Source: Allorhodopirellula heiligendammensis
Lineage (GTDB): Bacteria; Planctomycetota; Planctomycetia; Pirellulales; Pirellulaceae
Length of the DNA stretch: 64,000 bases
Assembly (NCBI RefSeq): GCF_007860105.1
Contig: NZ_SJPU01000004.1
Coordinates: 124,001 to 188,000, forward strand
Reading direction: 5' to 3'
In this document: positions 8,645-17,222 of the stretch, in pieces
How the letters are laid out: each line of letters opens with the position of its first letter
Position numbering within the stretch: position 1 is the stretch's first letter
The notes under the pieces: generated by a model
What the model was told of the DNA's origin: nothing
The model's input: the letters and a program-made list of their open reading frames with translations, nothing else
Database searches by the model: none
Made by a program: the position numbers and the translations under genes

Positions 8645-9166
8645 GTGGAACAGACTAAACAAGCTTGCCAAACCGCCCACATCCGCTGGATGATTCGACG
8701 CGATATGCCGGACGTCCTGGGCATCGAAAGTGATTGTTTCGAGTTCCCGTGGACCGAAGACGACTTCATTCGCTGCTTGCGACAGCGAAACTGCATCGGC
8801 ATGGTTGCCGAATGCGATGGTAAAGTCGTGGGCTTCATGATTTACGAACTGCACAAGAACCGTTTGCACATTCTCAACTTTGCCGTCCACAGCAACTATC
8901 GCCGCCAAGGCATTGGCAACGTGATGATGCAGAAACTGCTCGGCAAACTCTCCCAAGAACGCCGCAATCGGATCATGCTCGAGGTCCGCGAAACGAACCT
9001 CGAAGCACAACTGTTCTTTAAGAACCTCGGCTTCAAAGCGATCTCCGTCTTACGCGACTTCTACGACGACGCGACGGAAGACGCCTACCTGATGCAATTT
9101 CGCTACCAGCCCAGTGCTGAGGAACTCGCCCAGCCTCACAATCGCATCACGCGAATGGCTGGCTAA
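8645..9166 (+). CDS. rimI: Ribosomal protein S18 alanine N-acetyltransferase (GNAT)
   Basis: A GNAT-fold acetyltransferase of 173 residues, best matched to RimI, which acetylates the N-terminal alanine of ribosomal protein S18. IRRDMPDVLGIESDCFEFPW near the start matches the RimI opening, including the Phe-Pro-Trp. The acetyl-CoA loop is YRRQGIGNVMMQKLL, and LEVRETNLEAQLFFKNLGF is the typical C-terminal motif. The open frame extends upstream to a TTG at 8549, but I place the start at GTG 8645 because GGAAGGGAG (8630-8638) gives a good ribosome-binding site six bases before it and the upstream 32 codons do not resemble the family. Confidence 0.85.
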   Translation: MEQTKQACQTAHIRWMIRRDMPDVLGIESDCFEFPWTEDDFIRCLRQRNCIGMVAECDGKVVGFMIYELHKNRLHILNFAVHSNYRRQGIGNVMMQKLLGKLSQERRNRIMLEVRETNLEAQLFFKNLGFKAISVLRDFYDDATEDAYLMQFRYQPSAEELAQPHNRITRMAG

Positions 9167-9189
9167 AGAGATCTACTAGCCGCGTCTTG

Positions 9190-10143
9190 CTAGAGACAGA
9201 TAAATTGACACTGCATGTCGGCGATGACAGCCTTCGCCGATTCGCCAGGAGCAGCACGGAGCAACTCTCCCTGGGCATCGTGAACAGACCTCGCAAACCA
9301 GAGCCCGGTGTCAGTCCCCATCAGCAACAGGGCATCTGCGTCGGTGATCATGGCCGATGTCAGCGGCGACTCTCGAGTTGACAGTGACAATTCGCGGCAC
9401 ACTTCCTTTACAAGAGCCTGAGTGACTCCCGGCAACACTCGGCTCGCAGGTGCGAAGACAACGTCCCGGCCAAACAGCAGCGCTATGTTCGCGATACTGG
9501 ACTCCGTCCAACTGCCGTCGGCGTCCCGCAATACCCCGGTAGCACCGGGCACAATGGACTCGGCGTGGCAATCAGCGAGGTAATAATGCATGCGGCAGCG
9601 AACCTTCGCATGTCGTGACCAGCTTTCCTCCCCAGGCTGGACAACATTCGTCAGTACCACCGCTTGCCCTTGAGTACGCCGCCGCTGGACTGCGGCACCG
9701 TCGATCTCATTAAGATGTAGCGCAAAGGTTGGCCGACCGCCGTGACGCTTTCCGGGCGTTGCCCACAACGTGACGCCCACGTCACGCCTGGAAACGAGCA
9801 ATGCCGAATTCCGCCTCAGCGATTCGTCAATCAAGGAGTCGAGGGCAGCACTCTCTGGCATTCCGCTGATGCGGGCATGACGCATTGTGTTTTCAAACCG
9901 CAGGAGATGGTCTTTGCGGCGGAACACCTCGCCCGCATAAGTGCGCATCCGCTCCACTGCGGTCACGCCCTGCCGAAAGCCTAGATCATCAACGGGCAGA
10001 CGGAGTTGACTGTAGGGTAGCCAACCATCCTCGGCATTCGACGAGCATGAGAAATAAGCGAGGTGCTCAGCAAAATCGGCACTAGGGTGATGCGGGCCAG
10101 TCACGAAACAAGATTTCGCTGAGAGCCCTGGCTCCGACGCCAT
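9190..10143 (-). CDS. Class IV aminotransferase family protein (aminodeoxychorismate lyase / branched-chain aminotransferase-like)
   Basis: Fold-type IV PLP enzyme of about 317 residues. LGFRQGVTAVERMRTYAGEV matches the start of the family, and the PLP-binding Lys is probably in HAKVRCRMHYYLA. The motif DGSWTESSIANIALLFG replaces the usual EGTxSN loop, and LPGVTQALVKEVCRELSL is the usual C-terminal segment. Candidates are 4-amino-4-deoxychorismate lyase for folate synthesis, a branched-chain or a D-amino-acid aminotransferase. The motifs do not decide, and no folate or amino-acid genes lie alongside. I start it at ATG 10143; it then overlaps the upstream desaturase gene by 43 bases on the same strand. 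The frame is open further upstream to 10323, but that part is internal to the desaturase gene. Confidence 0.75.
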   Translation of the reverse strand: MASEPGLSAKSCFVTGPHHPSADFAEHLAYFSCSSNAEDGWLPYSQLRLPVDDLGFRQGVTAVERMRTYAGEVFRRKDHLLRFENTMRHARISGMPESAALDSLIDESLRRNSALLVSRRDVGVTLWATPGKRHGGRPTFALHLNEIDGAAVQRRRTQGQAVVLTNVVQPGEESWSRHAKVRCRMHYYLADCHAESIVPGATGVLRDADGSWTESSIANIALLFGRDVVFAPASRVLPGVTQALVKEVCRELSLSTRESPLTSAMITDADALLLMGTDTGLWFARSVHDAQGELLRAAPGESAKAVIADMQCQFICL

Positions 10144-11399
10144 AACTTGACGATTGCCGACGTGAGCGAGAGCTCCGTGGTCAAATGGTATATCGAATCC
10201 GCTGGCAAACCCTCTGTAAGTCGCCGGTGGGCCTCGCCAAGATTGTGATAGGGCAAACGCGGGAAAAGATGATGCAAGGCATGATATCGAGTTCCTATCG
10301 GCCCCCAGAGCTCCGTGATCCAAGGTCGCGACGGGAAATTCACACTATCGATCAGCTGCTCCTCGAAAGTCATCTCACCGCCTTGATTGGTCCAGCGATG
10401 CGCACCCAGCGTGCGAACCTCATTGAGCACCAAAATTCCCACACCGACCGCGTACGCCACCAGCCAGAATGGATCGATCCAGGTATCTCGCATAATACCG
10501 CCGCGAATGAGAAACCATACGCACCAGGCAAAACAAAGCACCTCTTGCAGAATTACGATTCGCATCGACTTTGGCGACGCGTCTGGACGCTCGTACGTGG
10601 GATCCACAAGCATCGTGGACATGTGCCGATGAACGAAGGGACGCAATCGCGGAAACAGCCAACACGCGGGGCTGATGAGGGCAAAACGCAGCAGGGCAAT
10701 GAACGGGATGATCAGCGCCTGCACAACGAATCCCACTATCATCCAGGGACCGCGATGACCCAACGCGAGGTACTCGCCGTCGTGTTCGGTACCATAGTGC
10801 TTGCGCCGATGATGATCGATATGCGGATAGTAAAGAAATGACGGCACCAGGAAAAAGATCCCACAAAGGGCATTCCACGCGATTCGGAATGCTGCAAACC
10901 CTTTATCCGGCAGATGAACGAGCTCGTGAATAAACATCAGCGCTCGCATGTACAACAACACGGTCACGACGTAGCACGCGCCCATGGTCGCTACGACTGT
11001 CGGCGTGAATCCATACCAGACCGGCAACCAGAATATAGCGTGCAGGGTGACGTGCCCTAGAATGATCGAGCACAGAAAATCGAACCAGTAAACCTTCTGA
11101 TTCGGACGCTGCAGATCCCCAATCAGGGCTCGCGCTTCCGAAAATCGGAAGGTGTGGCACGTTTTGCTAGACTTCGGTGCCCCAACGGGAGATGTCAAGC
11201 GAGAGGTGGATCCGGTTGGCTTCGGCCCGGTCGAGACGCAAAATTCCGACACGGACGACTGAACATTAGTCGATGAGGTCATTGCTGGAATATTCGTAGC
11301 TGGCGATGTCGTTTCGGCAGGCTGTGACGAAGATTCCGGTCGCCACGTGCCCCGCCGATCATCAAAGGGTGAGGTACAGTGAGCGGAGCTGACTAACAC
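10101..11399 (-). CDS. Membrane fatty-acid desaturase family protein
   Basis: A non-heme diiron membrane desaturase/hydroxylase of up to 432 residues. The three histidine boxes are clear: HELVH (in FIHELVHLPDKG), HIDHH followed by RRKH, and HALHH (in YHALHHLFPRLPYH). Hydrophobic segments before and between the boxes fit a membrane enzyme that inserts a double bond or hydroxyl into acyl chains or carotenoid-like lipids; the substrate is unknown. The N-terminal 80 or so residues are Ser/Thr/Pro-rich and unlike the family. The start is uncertain: GTG at 11399 is the longest, ATG at 11282 is an alternative that removes 39 residues. The 3' end overlaps the next gene by 43 bases, suggesting co-expression. 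Confidence 0.85.
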   Translation of the reverse strand: MLVSSAHCTSPFDDRRGTWRPESSSQPAETTSPATNIPAMTSSTNVQSSVSEFCVSTGPKPTGSTSRLTSPVGAPKSSKTCHTFRFSEARALIGDLQRPNQKVYWFDFLCSIILGHVTLHAIFWLPVWYGFTPTVVATMGACYVVTVLLYMRALMFIHELVHLPDKGFAAFRIAWNALCGIFFLVPSFLYYPHIDHHRRKHYGTEHDGEYLALGHRGPWMIVGFVVQALIIPFIALLRFALISPACWLFPRLRPFVHRHMSTMLVDPTYERPDASPKSMRIVILQEVLCFAWCVWFLIRGGIMRDTWIDPFWLVAYAVGVGILVLNEVRTLGAHRWTNQGGEMTFEEQLIDSVNFPSRPWITELWGPIGTRYHALHHLFPRLPYHNLGEAHRRLTEGLPADSIYHLTTELSLTSAIVKLWRRSQGSQRNLVS

Positions 11400-11536
11400 C
11401 GATGGAGACGATCAGCGTCCCTGCTCCAAAATACTCTACACCATGCTACGGGGATGCGCCGCCAAAACCACAGAATTTCTCTCCACTGTGGCTTTGGGGT
11501 GACGATCTCACTGCCGGGGCGACAGGCAGCATGAAA

Positions 11537-11610
11537 TAGCGATGAGCGGACTCGAACCGCTGACCTAAGCCTTATGAAGACTCCGCTCTAACCGACTGAG
11601 CTACATCGCC
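11537..11610 (-). tRNA. tRNA with CAT anticodon (probably elongator tRNA-Met)
   Basis: A 74-base cloverleaf on the minus strand. The acceptor stem GGCGATG pairs with CATCGCT (first pair G-U), the D arm is GCTC/GAGC, the anticodon stem GAGTC pairs with GGCTT through two G-U pairs, the loop is TTCATAA giving anticodon CAT, and the T arm is AGCGG TTCGAGT CCGCT. The discriminator is A and CCA is not encoded. The paired first base and the lack of a GGG/CCC anticodon stem argue against the initiator. GGCnnnGTAGCTCAG resembles elongator tRNA-Met; a lysidine-modified tRNA-Ile2 is the alternative. Confidence 0.92.
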
Positions 11611-11886
11611 GAGTAAATCACAGCACAGCTGTGACTTTTCATTTTCAATGGAGAGCCAAAACTCATCCACGATTTGCTGCAAAAACTTGTATCGTCTTCG
11701 CGATGGCGGAAACTTACGACAAATTGGCTCGTTTGAAAAGACGTCCTTGGCTAGGTATTTTCAGATCTCGGTTCAAAACCTGTCGGATGTCGCTTTAGCT
11801 GCTGTTTTCGGTATATTGCCCAACCGCTCGACACAGGCCATGATTGGCTTCTTGCCCACCCGCTCCAGATAAATGAGGAAAGTTGG

Positions 11887-13083
11887 TTGCACACCGAACC
11901 GGCTCACGAATCGCCTAAAACGTCCGTTCTGTCTTCGCAGAGTCAAGCTTCCGGAGGCAATTCTGCAAGACTTCAGTCAGGCAGCGATATCGCGCCGGCG
12001 GGGACCTCAGCCGAATCAGCACTCGCACGTGGGCATGTGACCGAACACGGCCGCTTGGGTCGCGTGGGCGGGATTCGAATCGCTGGAACGGGCTCGTATG
12101 TGCCCGAGCAGATTGTGACCAACGAAGATCTTGCCAATTTGGGATGCGACAGCGATTGGATTGTTCGCCGTACCGGAATCCGCCAGCGGCGGCACGCTGC
12201 GGCCGACGAAGCGACCAGTGACATGTGTTTCCACGCTGCGAACCGGTGCATGCAAAATGCGGGGGTGACAGCCAGCGAAGTAGACTTAGTCCTCGTCGCC
12301 ACGATTACCCCCGACCACCAGACGCCGTCCACCGCCAGCCAGCTGCAAGGCCGCTTGGGCATTGCCGCCCCTGCGATGGATCTAGGCGTGGCCTGTTCAG
12401 GTTTTACCTACGCGCTCGTCACGGCAGCGCAATTCATCGCCGCCGGCAATGCAAAAAACGTGCTCATCGTGGGCGCAGATTTGATGACCCGAACAGTCGA
12501 TCCCGATGATAAGAAAATCTATCCGCTGTTTGGTGATGCCGCAGGAGCGGTTTTGGTTACCCCGACACCGTCGGGTAGCGAGGGAGGTGCACACAACCCC
12601 TGTGATCCGGGCCCCGCAACAGAGGGCTTGATTTCCTATCAACTCGGCAGCGAGGGAATCGGTGGCGAGATGCTGTGTGTGCCCGCTGGTGGAAGTCGTC
12701 AGACGCTCACACCCGAAGCCTACGCGGCCGGTGATCAGTTCATGAAAATGGACGGCCGAAATGTGTTTAAATGGGCGGTCCGAGTCGTCGACGAGAGCGC
12801 CAAAGATGTGCTCGCCCACGCTGGTGTGGCCGCTGACGACATTGCACTTTTGATTCTGCATCAAGCGAATCAACGCATCATTGATTCGGCCGTCGCGGGG
12901 CTCGGTGTCGACCCCGCTCGCGTATTTGTAAACTTAGATAGGTATGGCAACACCTCTGCGGCGAGCATCCCGTTAGCGCTCGATGAAGCAGTGCAGGCGG
13001 GCCGTTTGCAAAGAGGCGATCTGCTCTTGATGAGCGGCTTCGGCGCCGGCCTGGCCTGGGGAACACTGCTGCTGCGTTGGTAG
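11887..13083 (+). CDS. fabH: 3-oxoacyl-[acyl-carrier-protein] synthase III (KAS III)
   Basis: Starts fatty-acid synthesis by condensing acetyl-CoA with malonyl-ACP. The catalytic triad is visible: Cys in DLGVACSGFTYAL (about 170), His in LILHQANQRI (about 325) and Asn in YGNTSAASIP (about 355). At 398 residues it is about 70 longer than usual: residues 1-62 are a Ser/Ala/Gly-rich leader before the conserved IRIAGTGSYVPEQIV, and there is a small insert rich in Gly and Pro around 230-245. The start is TTG at 11887, chosen for GAGGAAAG ending six bases before it; a later GTG at 12037 would remove most of the leader. The gene stands alone, away from other fab genes, and faces the large heme-protein gene. 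Confidence 0.93.
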   Translation: MHTEPAHESPKTSVLSSQSQASGGNSARLQSGSDIAPAGTSAESALARGHVTEHGRLGRVGGIRIAGTGSYVPEQIVTNEDLANLGCDSDWIVRRTGIRQRRHAAADEATSDMCFHAANRCMQNAGVTASEVDLVLVATITPDHQTPSTASQLQGRLGIAAPAMDLGVACSGFTYALVTAAQFIAAGNAKNVLIVGADLMTRTVDPDDKKIYPLFGDAAGAVLVTPTPSGSEGGAHNPCDPGPATEGLISYQLGSEGIGGEMLCVPAGGSRQTLTPEAYAAGDQFMKMDGRNVFKWAVRVVDESAKDVLAHAGVAADDIALLILHQANQRIIDSAVAGLGVDPARVFVNLDRYGNTSAASIPLALDEAVQAGRLQRGDLLLMSGFGAGLAWGTLLLRW

Positions 13084-13157
13084 GCACAGCATGAACTGCA
13101 TTGTTGCCTGTTCCTTAAGGCAGCACGCGAGATTCTCGGCTCTAATCACCAAACAAC

Positions 13158-13190
13158 ATTCCTAGCCCAAGTAGCGGTTGGACTAGGAAT
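13158..13190. terminator. Inverted repeat between convergent fabH and heme-protein genes
   Basis: ATTCCTAGCCCAA and TTGGACTAGGAAT pair over 13 positions with one C-A mismatch around a 7-base loop (GTAGCGG). It sits 75 bases after fabH and 21 bases before the end of the opposing gene. There is no clear T-run on either side, so it may act as a bidirectional transcript-end hairpin rather than a classical terminator. Confidence 0.5.
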
Positions 13191-13210
13191 GGTCGAAACT
13201 CACCAGCCGC

Positions 13211-16200
13211 CTACTTCTGATACCGCTTGTCTTCGGGATTGCCACCCGACATGAGGTAGGCCACGAGATCGCGAACTTCGTCGGCATTCAGATTGTTGAG
13301 CAACTCCAATGGCATCTGCGAGACCGGTGATGCCGTAACTTCTTCGACATCGCCCGCTTCGATTTCAATCGGTTTAGCATCAGGCTGGTTGGGATAAACG
13401 GTCAGATCGCCGCCCGCACGTTCAACGACGAGACCACTCACCAAGCTGCCATCGGCGACCAGAACCGTGGACGATCCGTATTGATCGGAGATCACTTTAC
13501 TGGGATCGATGATCGCTTCAATCACATAGTTCTGATCAAACTTATTTGGGATACTCGTCAAATCCGGCCCGATGTTACCTCCGAGGCCAGCCAACCGGTG
13601 ACAGGATGCACACTTCGCGCTGAAGTACAACGAGCGTCCCCTTTCGAAATCGGGTTTCCCGCCGCTGGCTGCCTGATTCGCTGACGCGATTTCCCAAGCT
13701 CGGCCAGGACCTTCGATGGCGGCGATCGCAAAATCGGGGACGGGATTGAAATCTTCGCCCGTTACATCTTCCAGAGCTTTCCGCTGCTCATCGGTACAAA
13801 ACTGGAGCGCCTCGTCACGAGTGCGACTTAGATACCCAGGAAAACTCGCCCCCCCAGAAGTCTTCGCCGCCTCATTAAGAAACTCAAAATACGCACGCCG
13901 TAATGGCAGCGTCCAACCCTGGCGTAGGTTGCGAAGCATAAAGGCGTACTGGATTTCGCGAGCCGGTGGCGGATTATCGAGCATTTGCTGAACTCCGCGT
14001 CCGTATCGGCTGTTGCGAGCAGCGAGCGTCGACCAATCCGGGTACTCCGGTGCACCCCGGTGGGTAATCAAGTCCATCGCCCGTGCCGCTACCTTCGCAC
14101 TCTGCAGATAGACCAGCACTCGCACGAGCTCCACGTTCACGTCAGCGAAGCGGCTAGGCATGAGAGGTTCAAGCTTGGCAAGTACCCGCCGGCGCTGTTC
14201 GGGAGTCGGTTTTTGAAGTTCAGTAAATACCAGAGCAAGGGCCCGGAGTGCGCCGAGTTGTTGACTTTCGGAGAGTTCACCGATCTGCAGTTGCAATAGC
14301 CGATCGAGCAGCGGTCCTGCATGATCAGCCTCGCCCATGCGGGCGAGTGCCACTGCGGCAGTGATGGTCGTTTGTGGATCCGCATCTTCAAGAACACGCG
14401 CAGCCCAGGTGTTGACGTCTTGGCTTTCGATGGCGATCCGGGCGGCGTAGCGCAGAAAACGATCCTCACTCGCGAGAAATGGCCACGCTGCTGCAACGGC
14501 TGCCGGATCTGCAATCCCGTGGAATGCTTCGAGCGTCCGGCGTTGTTCGCGGGCGGCAATGTGTTTGCGTTGCGGTGGTGCAGGAGCTGCTGTGGACTCA
14601 TCGCCGATGTAGTGCACTTTGAATAAAGCAGATTCCGTACCGCGTCCACCGACAGCGAAGTAGAGCGCGCCATCGAGCCCCACGACAGCGTCAGTCACCG
14701 GCAATGGCGTGCCATAGACGAATGCTTCTGCTTCGCCGCGATAGCTCGAGCCCTCGGGTCGCAGATGGATGGCGTAAATGGTGCCAAAAGTCCAGTCGAG
14801 TGCGAACACGGCATCTTGATAGCGTGTGGGAAAACGAGTGCCCTCTCCGGAGATCATCCCAGTAGGCGATCCAGGACCGATCTCTACCACCGGGGGCAGA
14901 CTATCCTCGTAGTAGGTGGGCCATTTGCCACTGCCACTGCGCCATCCGAAATCAGCGCCACTCACGACATGACAAATGCGTGTCGGACGGTACCAAGGTG
15001 CGCCCATGTCCCACTCCATGTCAGCATCATAGGTGAACATATCACCGACACCATTCAGCGTGATGTCATATTCATTTCGAAAACCAATCGCATGGAGTGT
15101 TTGAGTTTTTGCATCGATATCGAGTCGCGTCACCCAACCGCCTGGCGCCAATCGTCCCCGTGCATGGCCGTTGGAATCCCACATTCGCGGCAACAGCAAT
15201 CCTTCGTACCAAGTCGGCACCTTGCTACCAGCGAGCTCGCCCCGCTCGGCATGGTTGCCGCCCGCCATGTAGATCGCGTCGCCATCTTCGGTCACGATCA
15301 CGGCATGGTTGCCGTGCTCACCACCACTTCGACCGCCCGGAACAACCTCGGCATGGTCGAGAACGTCATCGCCGTCGCTATCCGTGATCCGAACGAGGTT
15401 GCCACCATTGCGATGAAACCACAAACTATCAAATGCCCACACCAAACCCTGCGCAGAGGAGAGATCACTGAGCGTGCCAACCGAGACCTTCTCAACAATC
15501 GGCTTTTGGGAACCTTGCATCGTGACGCGATAGAGTCCTTGGCCGCCCTGGTCACATGCATAGATCCGTCCCTGAGGATCCAGTGCCATCGCTACCCAAC
15601 TGCCTTGTTCTTTCGGAATGGAATAGACGCGCTCGATCGCGAAGCCGGGCGGCACGCTGATATTTTTCGCGTTGAGAGGGTCGGCGCCGCCAGCCGAACC
15701 CTGCTCGTGGTTGGGAATCCCCCAAGGTTGTTTGCCCAGGTCGCCAAATCCTTTAGCCGATTTCCAAGTCGCGTCGTCGAAGGAGACCTGTCGCCAGCCC
15801 TTTTCCAGTTTCTCACTAAGCTTCCAATCCTGATTCGAAACGATGGATCGTGACTTCCCATTCGCAAATCGAATCTCGATTTTGCATACGAAAGCCGCCA
15901 CGCCGGTCTCGTTCTGGCACTCGGCTGCAATCACATTCGGACCCGTCGATAGCAAGTTCGTGATCTCTTTCTCGATCGGTTCTTTCCACTCTTTGGAGCT
16001 ACCCACGGATTTTCCGTTGATCCACATTTTCACTGCATTGTCGCAGGTGGCATACAGACGAGCCGACTTAATCGAGTCTTCCAGTTGCACGGTCTGGCGA
16101 ACCCACACCTGCTGATTGGTGTGTGATTGAGGTGCCCAAACCCATGTAGGCTTCGGTTCTGCAAGCAGCCATTTCCCATCGTCGACCTGGGGTAACTCCG

Positions 16201-16984
16201 CTGCTTGTGAAACTGCCGACGCGGATGAATCGAGTGCATCTGCCAAGGTCTTTTTCGCATCTTGCCCCTCGAGTGGACGCAGTAGCAGCGAGCGGAACTC
16301 GACTTTCATTGGCGGCCCGGCATGCAATTGCAGCCCCAGTTGCCCAGTTGCTTTCGCACCGGGATCGTTGTCCGTGATATCGACCGTGGTGATCCCATTG
16401 ACCTGGTGAATCAGTCGATTGCCCACGGCAATAATTCGCAGGTCGTTCCAGTCGCCTGCCACGAGCGGTTCTTCTTTACCGACGTCACCCACCACGTTCT
16501 TCTTTCCGTCGGCGTCAATCACGACGCGCTGTCCACGGGTGGCAATGATACCTCGCGGCGTTCGCTCGCCGTACATCATTCCAAAATAGTTCGGGTTCGG
16601 GTGCAGATCCGCTTGATACCCAGCCATGGCGAAATTGCTCGCATCGACGACCTCGCTGCGATACTGCACGCCAGAGTTATTCCCTTCGAAACGCACTTTG
16701 CAGCGAAACTCAAAATCACCCAGCTCGCCGCCTTGCCAGACTAAGAAGGTGTTCCCCTTGGTGGGATTTTCAGCGGTTGTTTGCCCCTGAATCGCACCGT
16801 CGACCACTGACCAGAAGCCTTCGACTCCCCGCCAGCCAGCTAATGACGAGCCATCAAATAGGATTTGAAATTTGGGTTCTGGTGACGTTTTTGGTTCTGG
16901 GGATTCCGCGACAACAGCAGGGAGGTTGAGCAGAAATAGACATAGGCAGCCATAACGGGCAGCCGTACCAAAGTGAAGTAGCAT
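13211..16984 (-). CDS. Exported PVC-type dehydrogenase: DUF1080, galactose-binding-like, propeller, HEAT-like and heme c domains
   Basis: Predicted 1257-residue secreted or surface protein. Signal peptide 1-27 (LLHFGTAARYGCLCLFLLNL, cut near AVVAES). DUF1080/3-keto-disaccharide hydrolase-like domain at about 38-235 (LFDGSSLAGWRG, then FRCKVRFEGNNSGVQYRSE). A beta-sandwich resembling galactose-binding domains at about 270-420 (VWVRQTVQLED, AVKMWINGKSVG). A PVC-type glucose/sorbosone-dehydrogenase-like propeller at about 440-800 (LDPQGRIYACDQGG, HGNHAVIVTEDGDAIYMAGG). Helical repeats of PBS/HEAT type at about 815-1000. A C-terminal heme module with CASCH near 1125, GGNIGPDLTSIPNKFD and MPLELLNNLNADEVRDLVAY. 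The family probably oxidises sugars and passes electrons to the heme. The start is ATG 16984, which gives a clean signal peptide. Confidence 0.88.
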   Translation of the reverse strand: MLLHFGTAARYGCLCLFLLNLPAVVAESPEPKTSPEPKFQILFDGSSLAGWRGVEGFWSVVDGAIQGQTTAENPTKGNTFLVWQGGELGDFEFRCKVRFEGNNSGVQYRSEVVDASNFAMAGYQADLHPNPNYFGMMYGERTPRGIIATRGQRVVIDADGKKNVVGDVGKEEPLVAGDWNDLRIIAVGNRLIHQVNGITTVDITDNDPGAKATGQLGLQLHAGPPMKVEFRSLLLRPLEGQDAKKTLADALDSSASAVSQAAELPQVDDGKWLLAEPKPTWVWAPQSHTNQQVWVRQTVQLEDSIKSARLYATCDNAVKMWINGKSVGSSKEWKEPIEKEITNLLSTGPNVIAAECQNETGVAAFVCKIEIRFANGKSRSIVSNQDWKLSEKLEKGWRQVSFDDATWKSAKGFGDLGKQPWGIPNHEQGSAGGADPLNAKNISVPPGFAIERVYSIPKEQGSWVAMALDPQGRIYACDQGGQGLYRVTMQGSQKPIVEKVSVGTLSDLSSAQGLVWAFDSLWFHRNGGNLVRITDSDGDDVLDHAEVVPGGRSGGEHGNHAVIVTEDGDAIYMAGGNHAERGELAGSKVPTWYEGLLLPRMWDSNGHARGRLAPGGWVTRLDIDAKTQTLHAIGFRNEYDITLNGVGDMFTYDADMEWDMGAPWYRPTRICHVVSGADFGWRSGSGKWPTYYEDSLPPVVEIGPGSPTGMISGEGTRFPTRYQDAVFALDWTFGTIYAIHLRPEGSSYRGEAEAFVYGTPLPVTDAVVGLDGALYFAVGGRGTESALFKVHYIGDESTAAPAPPQRKHIAAREQRRTLEAFHGIADPAAVAAAWPFLASEDRFLRYAARIAIESQDVNTWAARVLEDADPQTTITAAVALARMGEADHAGPLLDRLLQLQIGELSESQQLGALRALALVFTELQKPTPEQRRRVLAKLEPLMPSRFADVNVELVRVLVYLQSAKVAARAMDLITHRGAPEYPDWSTLAARNSRYGRGVQQMLDNPPPAREIQYAFMLRNLRQGWTLPLRRAYFEFLNEAAKTSGGASFPGYLSRTRDEALQFCTDEQRKALEDVTGEDFNPVPDFAIAAIEGPGRAWEIASANQAASGGKPDFERGRSLYFSAKCASCHRLAGLGGNIGPDLTSIPNKFDQNYVIEAIIDPSKVISDQYGSSTVLVADGSLVSGLVVERAGGDLTVYPNQPDAKPIEIEAGDVEEVTASPVSQMPLELLNNLNADEVRDLVAYLMSGGNPEDKRYQK

Positions 16985-17146
16985 GGAGGATTGCGGTGGG
17001 ATTGAGGGCAGGAGTTTGGAGGGAGTGTAGTTTGGGACCATCGTCCCGAGCGTTCGTCACGCAGAATGAGACCTTGGGCAACTACGCCGTGGACCATTTT
17101 GTAGCACGTTTGACAGGCATGCGGGCGTACCGACCGCTTAATTCGG

Positions 17147-17174
17147 ACGCATGTTTTCTACAGAAAAAATGCGT
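17147..17174. terminator. 28-base palindrome downstream of xylB
   Basis: ACGCAT/ATGCGT at the ends and TTTTCT/AGAAAA inside form a near-perfect palindrome with one G-A mismatch and a minimal loop. It lies 48 bases past the end of xylB and 163 bases before the next minus-strand gene, so a transcript-end hairpin or a binding site for a dimeric regulator are both possible. Confidence 0.35.
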
Positions 17175-17222
17175 TTCAGCAGTTGCTCGGACGGGACAAC
17201 GGTCCCATCCTACGGGCTGGGC

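Noticed and set aside
9176-9193. CTAGC/GCTAG hairpin between rimI and the aminotransferase gene
   Set aside because: Only five pairs, an eight-base loop and no T-run; too weak to call a terminator.
11648-11872. 74-codon frame upstream of fabH
   Set aside because: Odd composition, no family, and it fills the region where the fabH promoter is expected.
14765-15853. 362-codon plus-strand open frame
   Set aside because: Lies wholly inside the heme-protein gene on the other strand, which has strong domain matches; residue mix is shadow-like.
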